This document shows, piece after piece, positions 8,828 through 19,172 of a DNA stretch of 64,000 nt; position 1 is the stretch's first letter, and every line of letters starts with the position of its first letter. The notes beneath the pieces were generated by a model. That model was not told the DNA's origin, did not search any database, and saw nothing but the letters and a program-made list of their open reading frames with translations. The DNA is taken from NCBI GenBank assembly GCA_040182905.1, contig JARQWU010000017.1:1-64000 (forward strand), written 5' to 3'. The position numbers and the translations under genes are program-made. This DNA comes from Barthelona sp. PAP020 (lineage: Eukaryota > Metamonada: BaSk clade).

Positions 8828-9376
8828 ATGATCTGGGAAGGTTGGATTATTGTCCTTATTAGTGTAAGTACAAGCATTATTGTTGAGATTATTTCATGGT
8901 TTGCGGTGTATAGAACTGAAAATTATCAAAGTTTAAGAAATAGAGCTGAAAAACTCACAAAAGAATTTGAAAGATTTCAAGCTGATCCAACTTTGGCTCA
9001 AAGAAAAAGTGAAGCAAAAAGAAAACAGCATGTGGAGTCCAATTTACAAGAAGTTCATAGAAAACTTCTTTTTCGAACTTTACTCACAAATGTTCTTTTA
9101 GGAGTTGTTACTTTTGTTATATATAGAATAATTCGCTCTAAATTTTCTGGTATTGTTGTTGCAAAATTACCTTTTCAGCCTATTGGTATCATTAGAGGTA
9201 TGACTCATCGTGGTCTTGAAGGAAATGATTACACTGAATGTTCATTTGTCTTTATTTATTCTTTGTTATCAATGAGTTTCCGTCAAACTTTGAAAAAGTT
9301 TTTGGATAATGTTCCACCCAAAAATCCCGTTAGTTTTGCCAACAGAATGCAGGAACGCGCTGAAAAAGACATGTGA
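8828..9376 (+). CDS. TMCO1: TMCO1 homologue (ER Get1/EMC3/TMCO1 superfamily insertase)
   Basis: The product is 182 aa, close to the 188 aa of animal TMCO1. It has a first membrane helix with the conserved WFAVYRTENY, a charged coiled coil (about 40-80), a second helix (about 82-100), and then the hallmark VVAKLPFQPIGIIRGMTHRGLEGNDYTECSFVFIYSLLSMSFRQ (split here only by the membrane hairpin). TMCO1 is part of the ribosome-bound multipass translocon of the ER and has also been described as a calcium-load-activated channel. Similarity to animal TMCO1 is very high across the second half. The gene ends 150 bp from the end of the convergent PCIF1 gene. Confidence 0.93.
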   Translation: MIWEGWIIVLISVSTSIIVEIISWFAVYRTENYQSLRNRAEKLTKEFERFQADPTLAQRKSEAKRKQHVESNLQEVHRKLLFRTLLTNVLLGVVTFVIYRIIRSKFSGIVVAKLPFQPIGIIRGMTHRGLEGNDYTECSFVFIYSLLSMSFRQTLKKFLDNVPPKNPVSFANRMQERAEKDM

Positions 9377-9529
9377 TTTTCCTTTTTGTTGAATAAATGT
9401 TTTTCGATCATTTCTTTTTTTTTTTTGACAAATGAAAGAAAAATTTTGTTATTTACTTTTTTTTCCTTCGGCTTATTGTACAATTTTCAAAACAAAACAA
9501 AAAAACTGGTTGAAAAATTAAAAAAAAAT

Positions 9530-11170
9530 TCAAGGATTTCTTCGGTGTTTATCATATCTGTTATTTTCATGCTTGTGAAAATATGGTTCTCTTTTGTGAT
9601 AATTTCTTTGGTCATTAAAATGATTTCTTTTTTGATAATCTCTTGATTCGTCATAATTTTTGTAATTGCCTCTAGTTTGATTGTAACTGTCATTTGTCCT
9701 TGTTTTATTCCTTTCATACATGTCGTCATTTAATTTTTTCCAAAGTTCTATCAATTTAGTTTCAAAACTGTCATGGTCATATAATTCCTTTGCAATTCTG
9801 TTGAAATAAATGAATATATATGTGTCATGTATAGAACTGAATGGTTTTGGAAATTCGTGCTGATTGCCCACAAGATAACAATGTTTTTTAGCAGGTACTG
9901 TTATCATTCGACAAAGTTCGGGATTTTCACAATCTTTTTTCATTAACTCTAAAGGAGGACAAGGTGGAGTGTTCCAAGCAGGTACTACAACGATGAATTG
10001 CAAAGGTTTATCAATTTGATGAGACTCACTAAGCTCAAAGCATTTATGAATTTTTGAATATAATCTGTCTATCATTTCAACAGAAAATGGTGGATTTGCT
10101 TCATAACATCCAGAAATAGGGAAAAACTTGTCAAAACTTCCAACACTGCCGAAAAAACAGTCTTGTTCGAAAACACTGCAATAACGGGAGAAAGTGCTGT
10201 TCAAAGGAGAGGCAAACATTTCAAACTGACAATTTAAAGATTCTTGGAAAAATTTGAATACTTCTTTTGGAACAGCAGCATGCAGAGAGGATGATTTTGA
10301 AGGCACACCACTATCTAAAATGGCGTTATATCTCAGTAATAATTGAAAAATTTGAAAGTCATTTTTTTCAATCTGACACAACTTTTCATAGTATAATTGG
10401 TGCAAACGCACTTTATCTCTGTTAATTCTGGAAGTTTGCAATTCAACATTATCATAATTAAATTGAACATCTATTTTCATTTCATTTTCAGCAACATTGA
10501 TGTCAATAAATGCCTTCAAACTGTTTAATCCTTTAGCAAAATCGATAAATAGTGAGTAAAATACATTTTTAATAAAAGGAATTTCAAACATAAAAGGAAC
10601 AATTTGATCATGCCAAATGCTTATCTGATTGAAAAAATCATCGTTACTTTCAGCAAATCGCTTCAATTCTTGAATTTTTTCACACATTTCTTTCAAATCA
10701 AAATCAGTTTTTACTTCATATTTTGCTAACATATTGATTTTGGTCATTATGATATCAACAACAGTTTCTCTATTAACATTTCTGATAGGTAGACTATTTG
10801 GATATTTTTCTAAAAATTCAAGAAATAATTGACCAAATATATCTTTCATGTCTCCAAAAGTTATATTTTCGAGTGTCAATTTTTCATAATTTTCGATTAT
10901 TGGCCAAATAGATTTTTTTTCAGTTTTGACTTGTTTGTCAATAATGTCAAACCACCAACGATTAATGGAATCTTTGGGAATAGAATTCCAATTTAGATAC
11001 TTATAACACAAGGTATTCAAAAACTTTTTCAAAAATGATAGAGTTTCATTGAAAAAAATCGGTATTTCAATTGCTTCTCTTCGTTTTCGCATAAAATATT
11101 CTTCAACAGTTATAATTTCATCATCACAGGATGTTTCAAAACCATCAGTGTTTGATAATAAATTTGTCAT
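9530..11170 (-). CDS. PCIF1: PCIF1/CAPAM-type cap-adjacent adenosine N6-methyltransferase
   Basis: The product is 546 aa. The C-terminal half matches the PCIF1 methyltransferase: CFFGSVGSFDKFF, then GCYEANPPF with the catalytic NPPF at residues 359-362, then LQFIVVVPAWNTPPCPPLE, a CYLVGNQHEF segment and the closing HDTYIFIYF strand. PCIF1 methylates N6 of a cap-adjacent 2'-O-methyladenosine in mRNA (m6Am) and binds the phosphorylated RNA polymerase II tail through an N-terminal WW domain. No WW domain is evident here; the N-terminal 280 residues are helical and unassigned. The last 60 residues are rich in Asn, Arg, Asp, Lys and His and look disordered and RNA-binding. The ATG at 11170 follows an in-frame TTG. 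Confidence 0.85.
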   Translation of the reverse strand: MTNLLSNTDGFETSCDDEIITVEEYFMRKRREAIEIPIFFNETLSFLKKFLNTLCYKYLNWNSIPKDSINRWWFDIIDKQVKTEKKSIWPIIENYEKLTLENITFGDMKDIFGQLFLEFLEKYPNSLPIRNVNRETVVDIIMTKINMLAKYEVKTDFDLKEMCEKIQELKRFAESNDDFFNQISIWHDQIVPFMFEIPFIKNVFYSLFIDFAKGLNSLKAFIDINVAENEMKIDVQFNYDNVELQTSRINRDKVRLHQLYYEKLCQIEKNDFQIFQLLLRYNAILDSGVPSKSSSLHAAVPKEVFKFFQESLNCQFEMFASPLNSTFSRYCSVFEQDCFFGSVGSFDKFFPISGCYEANPPFSVEMIDRLYSKIHKCFELSESHQIDKPLQFIVVVPAWNTPPCPPLELMKKDCENPELCRMITVPAKKHCYLVGNQHEFPKPFSSIHDTYIFIYFNRIAKELYDHDSFETKLIELWKKLNDDMYERNKTRTNDSYNQTRGNYKNYDESRDYQKRNHFNDQRNYHKREPYFHKHENNRYDKHRRNP

Positions 11171-11332
11171 CAAAAAAAAAGTTTAATTTTTTTCACAAGC
11201 ATACCCTTTCATAAATACATTAAAAAGTGGTTCCTGTAGTTGTGTATCATATTTTTTTTTGGTAAAATTTAATCAGCATGAATTTTATTTCTTCAAGATA
11301 TTTTTTTACATTTATATTATTCTTTTAGACAA

Positions 11333-11650
11333 ATGGTTGTATTCCAAACGAACACAAATGATGTAATGAAATGTTTACAGCATGGTCTTATTCCTGCTTT
11401 TACTCCAAATGTGGCATTAGAGTATTTAAACGAATTGAAATCTTTTGAACAGCAAATTTTGGCATTACCAAAATTATCAAAGATAAAAGGTAATGTTAAC
11501 AAATCAAAATCCAATAAAGGTACCAAATCCCAAGGAACAGTTGAATTTAGACAACCAATTCCATCAAGCACAAGTTATGCTGGTACTACATATGAAAATA
11601 AACAAATTGTTACAGCTAGTAATTTACCTCAACCGAAATTTAAGTCTTGA
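11333..11650 (+). CDS. Small protein of unknown function (105 aa)
   Basis: I do not recognise this protein. The first 50 residues are likely helical (NDVMKCLQHGLIPAF, NVALEYLNELKSFEQQIL). The rest is Lys/Ser/Thr/Gln-rich and probably disordered. It has a good ATG after a T-rich leader and ends 49 bp before the next start on the same strand. Base composition and codon use match its neighbours, so I consider it a real gene. Confidence 0.55.
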   Translation: MVVFQTNTNDVMKCLQHGLIPAFTPNVALEYLNELKSFEQQILALPKLSKIKGNVNKSKSNKGTKSQGTVEFRQPIPSSTSYAGTTYENKQIVTASNLPQPKFKS

Positions 11651-11699
11651 TGTGAGTTTGTATCTATAAATTTTTAAATTACTTTTTTCAATTTTTATA

Positions 11700-12341
11700 A
11701 TGTCTTTCTCGGAAATATCACAAGAACTACCAAAAAGTGAACGATTATTGAAACAAAGACGGGATATTTTGGCTGAAAAAGCAAGATTACGAGCTAGTAT
11801 GAAACCTCAAACTAAAAAACCAATATATAATGAATTAGATGATTTTATAGTCTTACGCGAACGTCAACCTCATCTGGAAAGAGGACATAGACAAATTAGT
11901 TCAAACAAATACATTCCAGAAAAAGAAAGAATTGAAGAAACTTTATCTAAACAAAAATATCTTAAAAGAGGAACTTATTTGGAAAATAAAGACGATTTGG
12001 TGGCCAGAAAACGAATTATTTCGAAAGAATTGACAGGTGTGATTAATTTTAAAACTTCAACTCGTTATGAGGAAATTCAAGAAAACATTGAGAAAAACAG
12101 TATCTTTTTATCAACAACAGATAATGAATATAAACCAAGGTTATCGACTCAAAACACCCTCACCAAAGAAAATTGGATGGGGAAAAGAGACTTTGTCACA
12201 AGAGTAAAAAGTACTGAACAAAAATATATTCCCTTGAATAACCAAGAAGATTATTTTGATGATAAACACAGCCATTATCGTTTAACTCATATTGGTAGGG
12301 ATGTAATTTCGAACTCCAAAAAAAAAAAACCCCCAAAGTAA
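11700..12341 (+). CDS. Basic, charged protein of unknown function (213 aa)
   Basis: I do not recognise this protein. It is highly charged throughout, without a membrane segment or cysteine motif. An N-terminal helix (SERLLKQRRDILAEKARLRAS) is followed by scattered short Tyr/Pro-containing stretches such as SSNKYIPEKERIEE, EQKYIPLNNQEDYF and a KKKKPPK end. The extended, low-hydrophobicity layout with repeated K-Y-I-P motifs resembles microtubule-associated or axonemal accessory proteins of flagellates, but this is only an impression. Confidence 0.55.
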   Translation: MSFSEISQELPKSERLLKQRRDILAEKARLRASMKPQTKKPIYNELDDFIVLRERQPHLERGHRQISSNKYIPEKERIEETLSKQKYLKRGTYLENKDDLVARKRIISKELTGVINFKTSTRYEEIQENIEKNSIFLSTTDNEYKPRLSTQNTLTKENWMGKRDFVTRVKSTEQKYIPLNNQEDYFDDKHSHYRLTHIGRDVISNSKKKKPPK

Positions 12342-12685
12342 AATGAAGAATTGACGTGAAGAAGGAGATGTATAAACAAAGGAACATGTAAATAACAGTA
12401 AAAGGTTTATTTTTTGTCTATTTTCTAATTTCTTTTTAATTTTGCTCTTAATTATCCAAAATAAAATAAAGAGAAAGGAATTAAACAATTGTCTCACTTT
12501 TTTCTTTTGGTATTCTTTTATTTTGAAGATGAAATTTTCTTTTGATACAATAAATTGTTTTTGGACACATAAAATACCACTATTAGACTTAGTGTTAATT
12601 TTGTTCAAATAAAACTGTTCTGCTGGCACAAATTTCAGCATACACCAAAAGAAGACTTTTTTGATAATTTTTTTTCTTTGAAAAG

Positions 12686-13543
12686 ATGGATAACATTTTG
12701 TTGCAAGCTGTTAAAGACGAAGATATTAATGCTTTAATTCCTTTTTTACAAGAGAATAACGATAATGCTAATCATGTTATATTTCAAGCTCTTGATCTTA
12801 AAAAATTTTCAATTGTCAAATTATTATTAGAGGAATATAATGTTGATTTATTGTTCGAATACACATTTGAAGGGTTTAAATATCCTTTGTATCAAATTGC
12901 CATTTCGAGCAGAAATATTGATATTGTGGAATTGGTTTATTTAAATTTAAAGGAAAAAGGAGTCGAAACAATGCTTGAAAAGAACTATTTAATTATTTTC
13001 TTCGTTCTTTTATACAAAAAAATTGAAGAACTAAAAATTGAGCTATTTGATCTTCTTGAAAAAAACAAAAGATTTTTACACGGTATTTCTGATAGATTTG
13101 GTAACACATTATTACATTTTGCTGCACGAAATAATGATGAAGAATTGGCAGAACTTCTTTTGGACAAATATAACTTTTCCGTTGATATCACTAATAATTT
13201 TGGTGTTACTCCTTTATTTGAGATTGTTTCTAATGCAAATATTGAGTTATTTGACCTTTTACTTGCTTTTGGAGCTGATATTAGACACAAAGATATAAAT
13301 GGACAAACTGTTGTAGTATATGCTAAGTATTTAGATTTAGCTCATGATTTTTATGATCGTTTAATCAGTTGTGGTGGTATTGAGGAAAATATTACTGGGT
13401 TTGACATTTTTAGTTACAGGTCGAAAAAAGTATTGGTTGAATCTGATGCTTCAGTATTTGACCGAGCTGAAAATATTGTTTATTCAACAACAAGTTATTC
13501 AACGGGTTATGACACATACGATAGCAGCGAATCTGATTATTGA
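12686..13543 (+). CDS. Ankyrin-repeat protein
   Basis: The product is 285 aa. Ankyrin units are visible along its length, starting with LLQAVKDEDINALIPFLQEN. The best are DRFGNTLLHFAARNNDEELAELLL (about 133-156) and NNFGVTPLFEIVSNANIELFDLLLAFGADI (about 171-200). The C-terminal 40 residues are Ser/Tyr/Asp-rich (YSTTSYSTGYDTYDSSESDY) and likely disordered and phosphorylated. It is a protein-interaction module of unspecified role; ankyrin proteins are abundant in many protists. Confidence 0.8.
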   Translation: MDNILLQAVKDEDINALIPFLQENNDNANHVIFQALDLKKFSIVKLLLEEYNVDLLFEYTFEGFKYPLYQIAISSRNIDIVELVYLNLKEKGVETMLEKNYLIIFFVLLYKKIEELKIELFDLLEKNKRFLHGISDRFGNTLLHFAARNNDEELAELLLDKYNFSVDITNNFGVTPLFEIVSNANIELFDLLLAFGADIRHKDINGQTVVVYAKYLDLAHDFYDRLISCGGIEENITGFDIFSYRSKKVLVESDASVFDRAENIVYSTTSYSTGYDTYDSSESDY

Positions 13544-13926
13544 TCTTCAAGGGAATCATCCATTTGAGCCTCAGTTTTTAGGTCTTTAGGCGTGTTGTTT
13601 CACATAGGTTTTATTGATTAATGGAGGTTTTTGTATTTTTTATTTTATTTGGAAACGAGCACTGATTTTTTATATATGATTTTCGGTAAATGTACATTAT
13701 TTAATTTTTTGTTTTAAGAATGTTTTAACCATTGTAAAATTTGAAATTGGACTTAAGATTGATCAGAAAATTATCAATAAACAACATAAAACACTATTTA
13801 TTCAAACTAATTCACTTTTGTTTATCATTTTTTGTTTAAAAGATCTCCTACAGTTTACCATTTACACATATTTTCTTTCAACTTGAATGTCAAAAATTTG
13901 ATGGATTTAAGAACAAATATGAAGCA

Positions 13927-16900
13927 TTATTCACTGCTGCCGAATAAAGCGGTTGATATTTGATTGAATAATTCAACGGTCATTGAATGTTTCTTTTCAA
14001 CCATGAATTTTAAACAGAAAAAGAAATCATTTTTTTGTAAAATTTTTTGATTTTTTTCAACAAATTTTAAAACAAAAGAAATTAATTTTTGATTATCATT
14101 GATTAATGTTAATGCTTTTATTGTAATTCTGGAATTATTTAATGACAAAATAGGGATTGAAGTGAGTGCCAATAAATCAATAAATTTATAATCAAAATAT
14201 TTTGATTTTGACAAAGATAAATAAGCGTTGGATACATTTTCTTCAAGCATAACAGATGAAATTTTCTTAATTTTCTTTTTTTGAGAAATATTTTTATTTG
14301 AAGTTCTTTTGAAAATTTTTTCAATTTGTACAACATAATCTAATTGATTCTTTTGGTAGGATAATCCCAATATTAACAGATTCAAATTAAAGTATGTGTT
14401 ATCACCAATGATGTTTAAAATTTGCTCATGATAATATGATAAATTAATCTCATTAATGAATAAAAATTCCAAAAGTATAAATAATTGAAAATAATTGATC
14501 ATATCAACATTTTCTAATAAATATTTAAGTAATTTTTCCGCTGAAACAACATCTTTATGAATTTTGCAAATGAAAAATTTCAAAAAGAAAACATTTTGAA
14601 AAGTTTCCAAATCCAATTGCATTTTCTTTGAAGTTTTTAGTAAACATTTCAACAATTTTGAAATATTTAAAAGTTTATCCTTTTCCAAATTTTCATAGAA
14701 ATGTAATAATACATAAATTAAAGAAAATATTGTAATATTGATTGTATCATAAGGAAATAAATTGATTAAACAACATAATTGGTGATCAACAATATCTTGA
14801 GTTGCTAAAATGTTATTATTTGTTATCAAACATTCAGCAATTTTAAGAATTATACTGATATCAGTCATATAATCATATTCAACATTAAATTCAAAGGGAA
14901 AAATATTCAAAAGATGAAAATTCATAAATTTTTGTAATTTTTGAATTTTATTCGACAAAATATTAAATAAACAAAAATTAAAGGTTGGTGCCACACTATA
15001 ACAAAGATTTAATAAATAGATCCCTTCATCATTCTCAATAATTTGACTCTTTTCTTTCAAAAGTATTACCATAAAATTTAAGAAATATTCAACTGTTGTT
15101 TTATTGATGAATTCACTTATTTCAAACATATTGTGAATTTCATCATCTTTGTAATATTGTTTCAACCAAAGATTGTATCTTAAAAACCTTTGTTCGAAAA
15201 TATTTTGGGATATTGTTAATTTTGTCTGACTCATCATTTCATCTTTTCCATATTTTAAAAATTTCATTGCTGTTAAATCAATCAATTGATATGAAGGAAC
15301 AATGAAACGATGAAATAGAGTTTCAAGAAATTTTTGAAATGTTTTCAAATTGGTTTTATCAACTTTCATAAAATTTAGGCAAAAATCAAACATTTTCAAT
15401 AAATCCAATGTGTCAAAATCATCCAAGCAAACATTAAAAACATTGCTAAGATTTTGATTTGTCAACCAAGAATGATTTTCTTCTAATAAACAATTCTTTT
15501 GTCTATTTGGATATTTTATTGGATTAATATCACAAAATATATGTAAAAACAAACACACAAGTTTAAAATAATCAATATTATTTGAAAAATCAAAATTTTC
15601 AAAACTTTCAAAACTTTTCAAAAAATTTAAAACTTCTTTAAAAAGTATTTTTTGATTAAAATAACATTGATTATTATGATAATAACCTTGATAATCAGAT
15701 TTATGATAAATTATTGAAATAATAAAAATTTTCAAAATTTGAAAACATTTTTGAAAATATAAAGAAATTTTTTCCGATGAAATTACCATATTTTTATCAA
15801 AACAATGAAAAATATCTTGAATTAAAGTAAAAATAAAAGTGATACTATATCTTAACAATTCAAAATTTCCATAAAAATTATTTGAAAACATTAGATCAAC
15901 AAAATAATCAATCAAAGTTTCAACATGCGGAAAATTTTTTAAATCTGTTGAAAAAGTGCACATATATTTTAGATAATCAATCAATTTTTGATTTTTCAAT
16001 TTTTTTTCTATTGTTTCAGTTTTTTTCAATCCCAACCATTTTATAAAACTTATGGAATAAATAAGCTTTGCGTGCTTAGAATTTGAACGAAAAAATAAGA
16101 ATTGAAACATATTGAATCCATCGATTAGAGGATGATTGAAGAAATCGATAATATTTTGTGTACAATCAACAAAATCAATAGAATCAACATCTAATTGTTT
16201 GAAAAAGAAATTCCAAGAAACAACGTTTGTAAATAATAGATATTTGCTAGGATCAAGAAAATCTAGATCAAAAATTTGCGTCTTCAAGGTTTCAATCTGT
16301 TTATAATGAACGTTTAACATTAGAATTACAAATTTTTTCAACCAAACATTTGAAATATTCAAAGTTTCAAATTTTATGAAAGTTTTTAAAAAGTTTTTTG
16401 TCTTTGGATTATTGTTTTCAAAAATTAAACCCCATTCTTTCAAATATAATTCACCAAAATACCAAAAAATAGATCTTTCTTCTTCTTGAGCACAACAATA
16501 AAAAGAATATTTTAAAAGAATCAAACAATATGCCAAAACATATATTTCCATCATTATTGACATTTTGTCTTCTTCAAAAATATCAAACTTTTTGATTTTT
16601 TCAAACTTTTGAATGAAGAATAATAAAAATGGAAAGAATTCATCAGATAAATGAAATAAATGTAAAGAATTTGTTAAAATTAAAGAATTTAATAGTTTTT
16701 CAATCAAATTGAAAACATCATTTGTTTCATCGATTTTACAATAATCCAAAGTTTTCAAATTTTTCAAATTTTTATGATATTGATGATTTTTGATAATATA
16801 TTGATGTGATTCAGGAAATTGTTTTGGTCTTGATAATGTAATTTCAGGAATAAATCTTTTTTCAACAACTATTGTTTTATTACTGAATTTCATTTTTAAT

Positions 16901-17784
16901 TGATGATTCAATGAAATATCCATATTGTAAGCGTTTTTCTTGATTTCTTCATTCAATATTCGAAACATTTGAGATAAATCATTGTCAAAAATTGTAATAG
17001 ATAAAATTGAATCACATTTTTGGTTATTTTCCTTGGAAATAGCAATATCTGACGAATTAAAATCAAAATAGTTTTCACCTGCAAAAACATGTATTCTTTC
17101 TGTCAAAACTTTAATTCCAGATTCTTTTGCAACTTCATAATAATCTACATCAACAATTGATTCATTAAAAAAAAAAACTTTTTCAACAATATCGTAAAAT
17201 AACAGAATTGGTTTTTGAATTTCAATATATTCTTTTTGATTTATGTTGTTTAAAATCCTAAACCAAAACAATAAATAATGTGAAGTAAGATATCTTACAT
17301 CAAAATCAAAGGAACATACAATTCTTAAATAATTAATCAAAAATTCATTTCGGTAATTTAAAAACACATCATATTCATTATCAAATTTGTTCAATAACTC
17401 CTTTAAAATATCAGAATATATTTTATCAATATTTGAAGAAAGTAATGAATCAAAAAATATATTCATGATCTTTATATCAAAATTATTGTCATTTCGTTTA
17501 TTATTTATTAATATATTGTTAGTTAATAAAATATTAAACATTTCAATAAACATCTTAGAATCATCTTTATATTTTTTGTGATTAAAAATCATTTCAAAAC
17601 TGTTATACATATCATTATAAAACTCTTTTGTTATATTTTCTGTTTCGTTTAATATTTCTTTCAAAAAACTTAAACATTTATTTTGATCTTCGATATTTTT
17701 CTGAAAATATTCAACGACAGATATATTATTAATAATTAACTCATTTTCATTCTCATCTTCCAATTCATATATTAAAAGAGTCAT
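13927..17784 (-). CDS. Large helical protein of unknown function (1285 aa)
   Basis: I do not recognise this protein. It is rich in Phe, Asn, Lys, Ile and Leu, and reads as long successions of amphipathic helices without a membrane helix. That is the texture of an alpha-solenoid scaffold. The N-terminus is acidic (YELEDENENELI). A short non-helical stretch around residue 280-330 (QLKMKFSNKTIVVEKRFIPEITLSRP) interrupts the solenoid. A lysine-rich patch occurs near 1190 (SNKNISQKKKIKKISS). It shares its style with the 1154-aa protein at 37.8-41.2 kb, but I see no shared motif. Codon use is even more AT-rich than its neighbours. Candidate roles such as a BEACH-type, importin-type or ubiquitin-ligase scaffold cannot be distinguished by eye. 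Confidence 0.7.
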   Translation of the reverse strand: MTLLIYELEDENENELIINNISVVEYFQKNIEDQNKCLSFLKEILNETENITKEFYNDMYNSFEMIFNHKKYKDDSKMFIEMFNILLTNNILINNKRNDNNFDIKIMNIFFDSLLSSNIDKIYSDILKELLNKFDNEYDVFLNYRNEFLINYLRIVCSFDFDVRYLTSHYLLFWFRILNNINQKEYIEIQKPILLFYDIVEKVFFFNESIVDVDYYEVAKESGIKVLTERIHVFAGENYFDFNSSDIAISKENNQKCDSILSITIFDNDLSQMFRILNEEIKKNAYNMDISLNHQLKMKFSNKTIVVEKRFIPEITLSRPKQFPESHQYIIKNHQYHKNLKNLKTLDYCKIDETNDVFNLIEKLLNSLILTNSLHLFHLSDEFFPFLLFFIQKFEKIKKFDIFEEDKMSIMMEIYVLAYCLILLKYSFYCCAQEEERSIFWYFGELYLKEWGLIFENNNPKTKNFLKTFIKFETLNISNVWLKKFVILMLNVHYKQIETLKTQIFDLDFLDPSKYLLFTNVVSWNFFFKQLDVDSIDFVDCTQNIIDFFNHPLIDGFNMFQFLFFRSNSKHAKLIYSISFIKWLGLKKTETIEKKLKNQKLIDYLKYMCTFSTDLKNFPHVETLIDYFVDLMFSNNFYGNFELLRYSITFIFTLIQDIFHCFDKNMVISSEKISLYFQKCFQILKIFIISIIYHKSDYQGYYHNNQCYFNQKILFKEVLNFLKSFESFENFDFSNNIDYFKLVCLFLHIFCDINPIKYPNRQKNCLLEENHSWLTNQNLSNVFNVCLDDFDTLDLLKMFDFCLNFMKVDKTNLKTFQKFLETLFHRFIVPSYQLIDLTAMKFLKYGKDEMMSQTKLTISQNIFEQRFLRYNLWLKQYYKDDEIHNMFEISEFINKTTVEYFLNFMVILLKEKSQIIENDEGIYLLNLCYSVAPTFNFCLFNILSNKIQKLQKFMNFHLLNIFPFEFNVEYDYMTDISIILKIAECLITNNNILATQDIVDHQLCCLINLFPYDTINITIFSLIYVLLHFYENLEKDKLLNISKLLKCLLKTSKKMQLDLETFQNVFFLKFFICKIHKDVVSAEKLLKYLLENVDMINYFQLFILLEFLFINEINLSYYHEQILNIIGDNTYFNLNLLILGLSYQKNQLDYVVQIEKIFKRTSNKNISQKKKIKKISSVMLEENVSNAYLSLSKSKYFDYKFIDLLALTSIPILSLNNSRITIKALTLINDNQKLISFVLKFVEKNQKILQKNDFFFCLKFMVEKKHSMTVELFNQISTALFGSSE

Positions 17785-17894
17785 TAATCACATAAAGAAC
17801 CATAAAAAAAAAAAAACCAAAGCAAATAATTCTTTATTCAACAATAAATACTTACACATAATACAGATTTAAAAAAATCTCTTTGGCAATAAAA

Positions 17895-18887
17895 TTACCA
17901 AGGATTTTGCCATTGGTTCCAAGATTGGGGTTGAGGAAGATAAATATAAGTAGGTAATGAAATAACAACATCAGGGCACCAAGGAATATCTAAATGAATG
18001 GCACAATTGTATTTGCAAGAAATTAAAGAACCAATAGCACCTTGAGAATCAATAGATTGAGGAATGGCGGGAGGAATAGGTAAATCAACACGCATTTGAT
18101 CTTGATATCCAGCAGGAATACCACGGTAGGTTTGACGAGCAACAGTATCATGAACATTGTGTTGTTTTCCATCAGAAGCCTTCAAAGTGATAGTGCGATG
18201 CAATTCAGAATTGAAACTGTCAATATCAACAGATGAATTGTTAAATGCTCTAACTTCAATTTGGGCGGTTTCACCAGGAGTGAATTTATCCTTGCCATAG
18301 AAACATTCCAAATCAACACTACCCTTGTTAACACAACAACAGAAAGTAATATCTTCATGAATTTGTTGATGTTTAGAAGTAATTTGTTGTAACATACGGG
18401 GATAAATAGTTAATTCTTGCTCCAAAATGACATCAAAGAGAGATTCACCAATGGCCATATCAGTATCAAAAACAACCTTAAGAATATAACGAATTTCAGC
18501 ACGATAAGGACTGTTAGCTCTTGTCATATCTTCAACCTTGAAAGAACCAGGCATATGAGCAGGGAGGGTATATTGGATGGGGAAATTATATTGACCAGGA
18601 TTTAAAGCACCAGAGAAAGTGGTAACAGGAATTTGTTGATTGACAATTTCACGTTTTCCTTCATGAGTTTCTTCAATAGTTCTGTATTGAGGAGGAGCAT
18701 TAGGATCAGGATTGTGAATACGTTCACGACGGGTAGTCTTAAACCAAGTTTCTTCAGTACCAATGATTTCAACGGTGATACCACGACAAGGAATAGGAAT
18801 AGCAGTAGAAAGCCAAACTTGACCAGAAATGGTTTCACCACCATAATAAGCGAATTTTTCAGTTCTTAAAAAGACTTGAGGTTGCAT
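17895..18887 (-). CDS. Alpha-arrestin / arrestin-domain protein
   Basis: The product is 330 aa with an arrestin N-domain (about 5-165) and C-domain (about 185-320). The N-domain opens VFLRTEKFAYYGGETISGQVWL and contains IPCRGITVEIIGTEETWF. It has the PFQ-like core strand FPIQYTLPAHMPGSF and YILKVVFD. The C-domain contains LECFYGKDKFTPGETAQIEVRAFNNSS and ISCKYNCAIHLDIP. Alpha-arrestins are cargo adaptors that bring membrane proteins to ubiquitin ligases and endosomes. A PPQY (PPxY type) motif lies in an inserted N-domain loop, which is an unusual site. Codon use is richer in GC-ending codons than in adjacent genes, which suggests high expression. Confidence 0.85.
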   Translation of the reverse strand: MQPQVFLRTEKFAYYGGETISGQVWLSTAIPIPCRGITVEIIGTEETWFKTTRRERIHNPDPNAPPQYRTIEETHEGKREIVNQQIPVTTFSGALNPGQYNFPIQYTLPAHMPGSFKVEDMTRANSPYRAEIRYILKVVFDTDMAIGESLFDVILEQELTIYPRMLQQITSKHQQIHEDITFCCCVNKGSVDLECFYGKDKFTPGETAQIEVRAFNNSSVDIDSFNSELHRTITLKASDGKQHNVHDTVARQTYRGIPAGYQDQMRVDLPIPPAIPQSIDSQGAIGSLISCKYNCAIHLDIPWCPDVVISLPTYIYLPQPQSWNQWQNPW

Positions 18888-19172
18888 TTTTCAAAAAAAA
18901 AAGAATTTAAAAGTGATTATTTTTGGAATTTTTTTTTTCTCACGTTTTTTTTTGTTAATTAAATTATATTTTTTTTTATCAAGAAAGAAAACAAATTTGT
19001 CTTTACAATTATTTTTTGAAGAATTTTTAAAAACTTAAAAAGATTTTTTGGAAATGAATGAGAGATTTCTTTTTGGAAACAAATTTTAAGTATAAATTTC
19101 TTCACGTTTGTAAAAGGATTGAAAAGAAAAAATTGAAAGAAACCATCATTTATTGAATTGTTTTTTGTGTTT

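Noticed and set aside
12282-12641. Minus-strand frame of 119 codons after the 213-aa gene
   Set aside because: It is Phe/Lys-rich, derived from A/T runs, with no conserved feature and an unlikely start.
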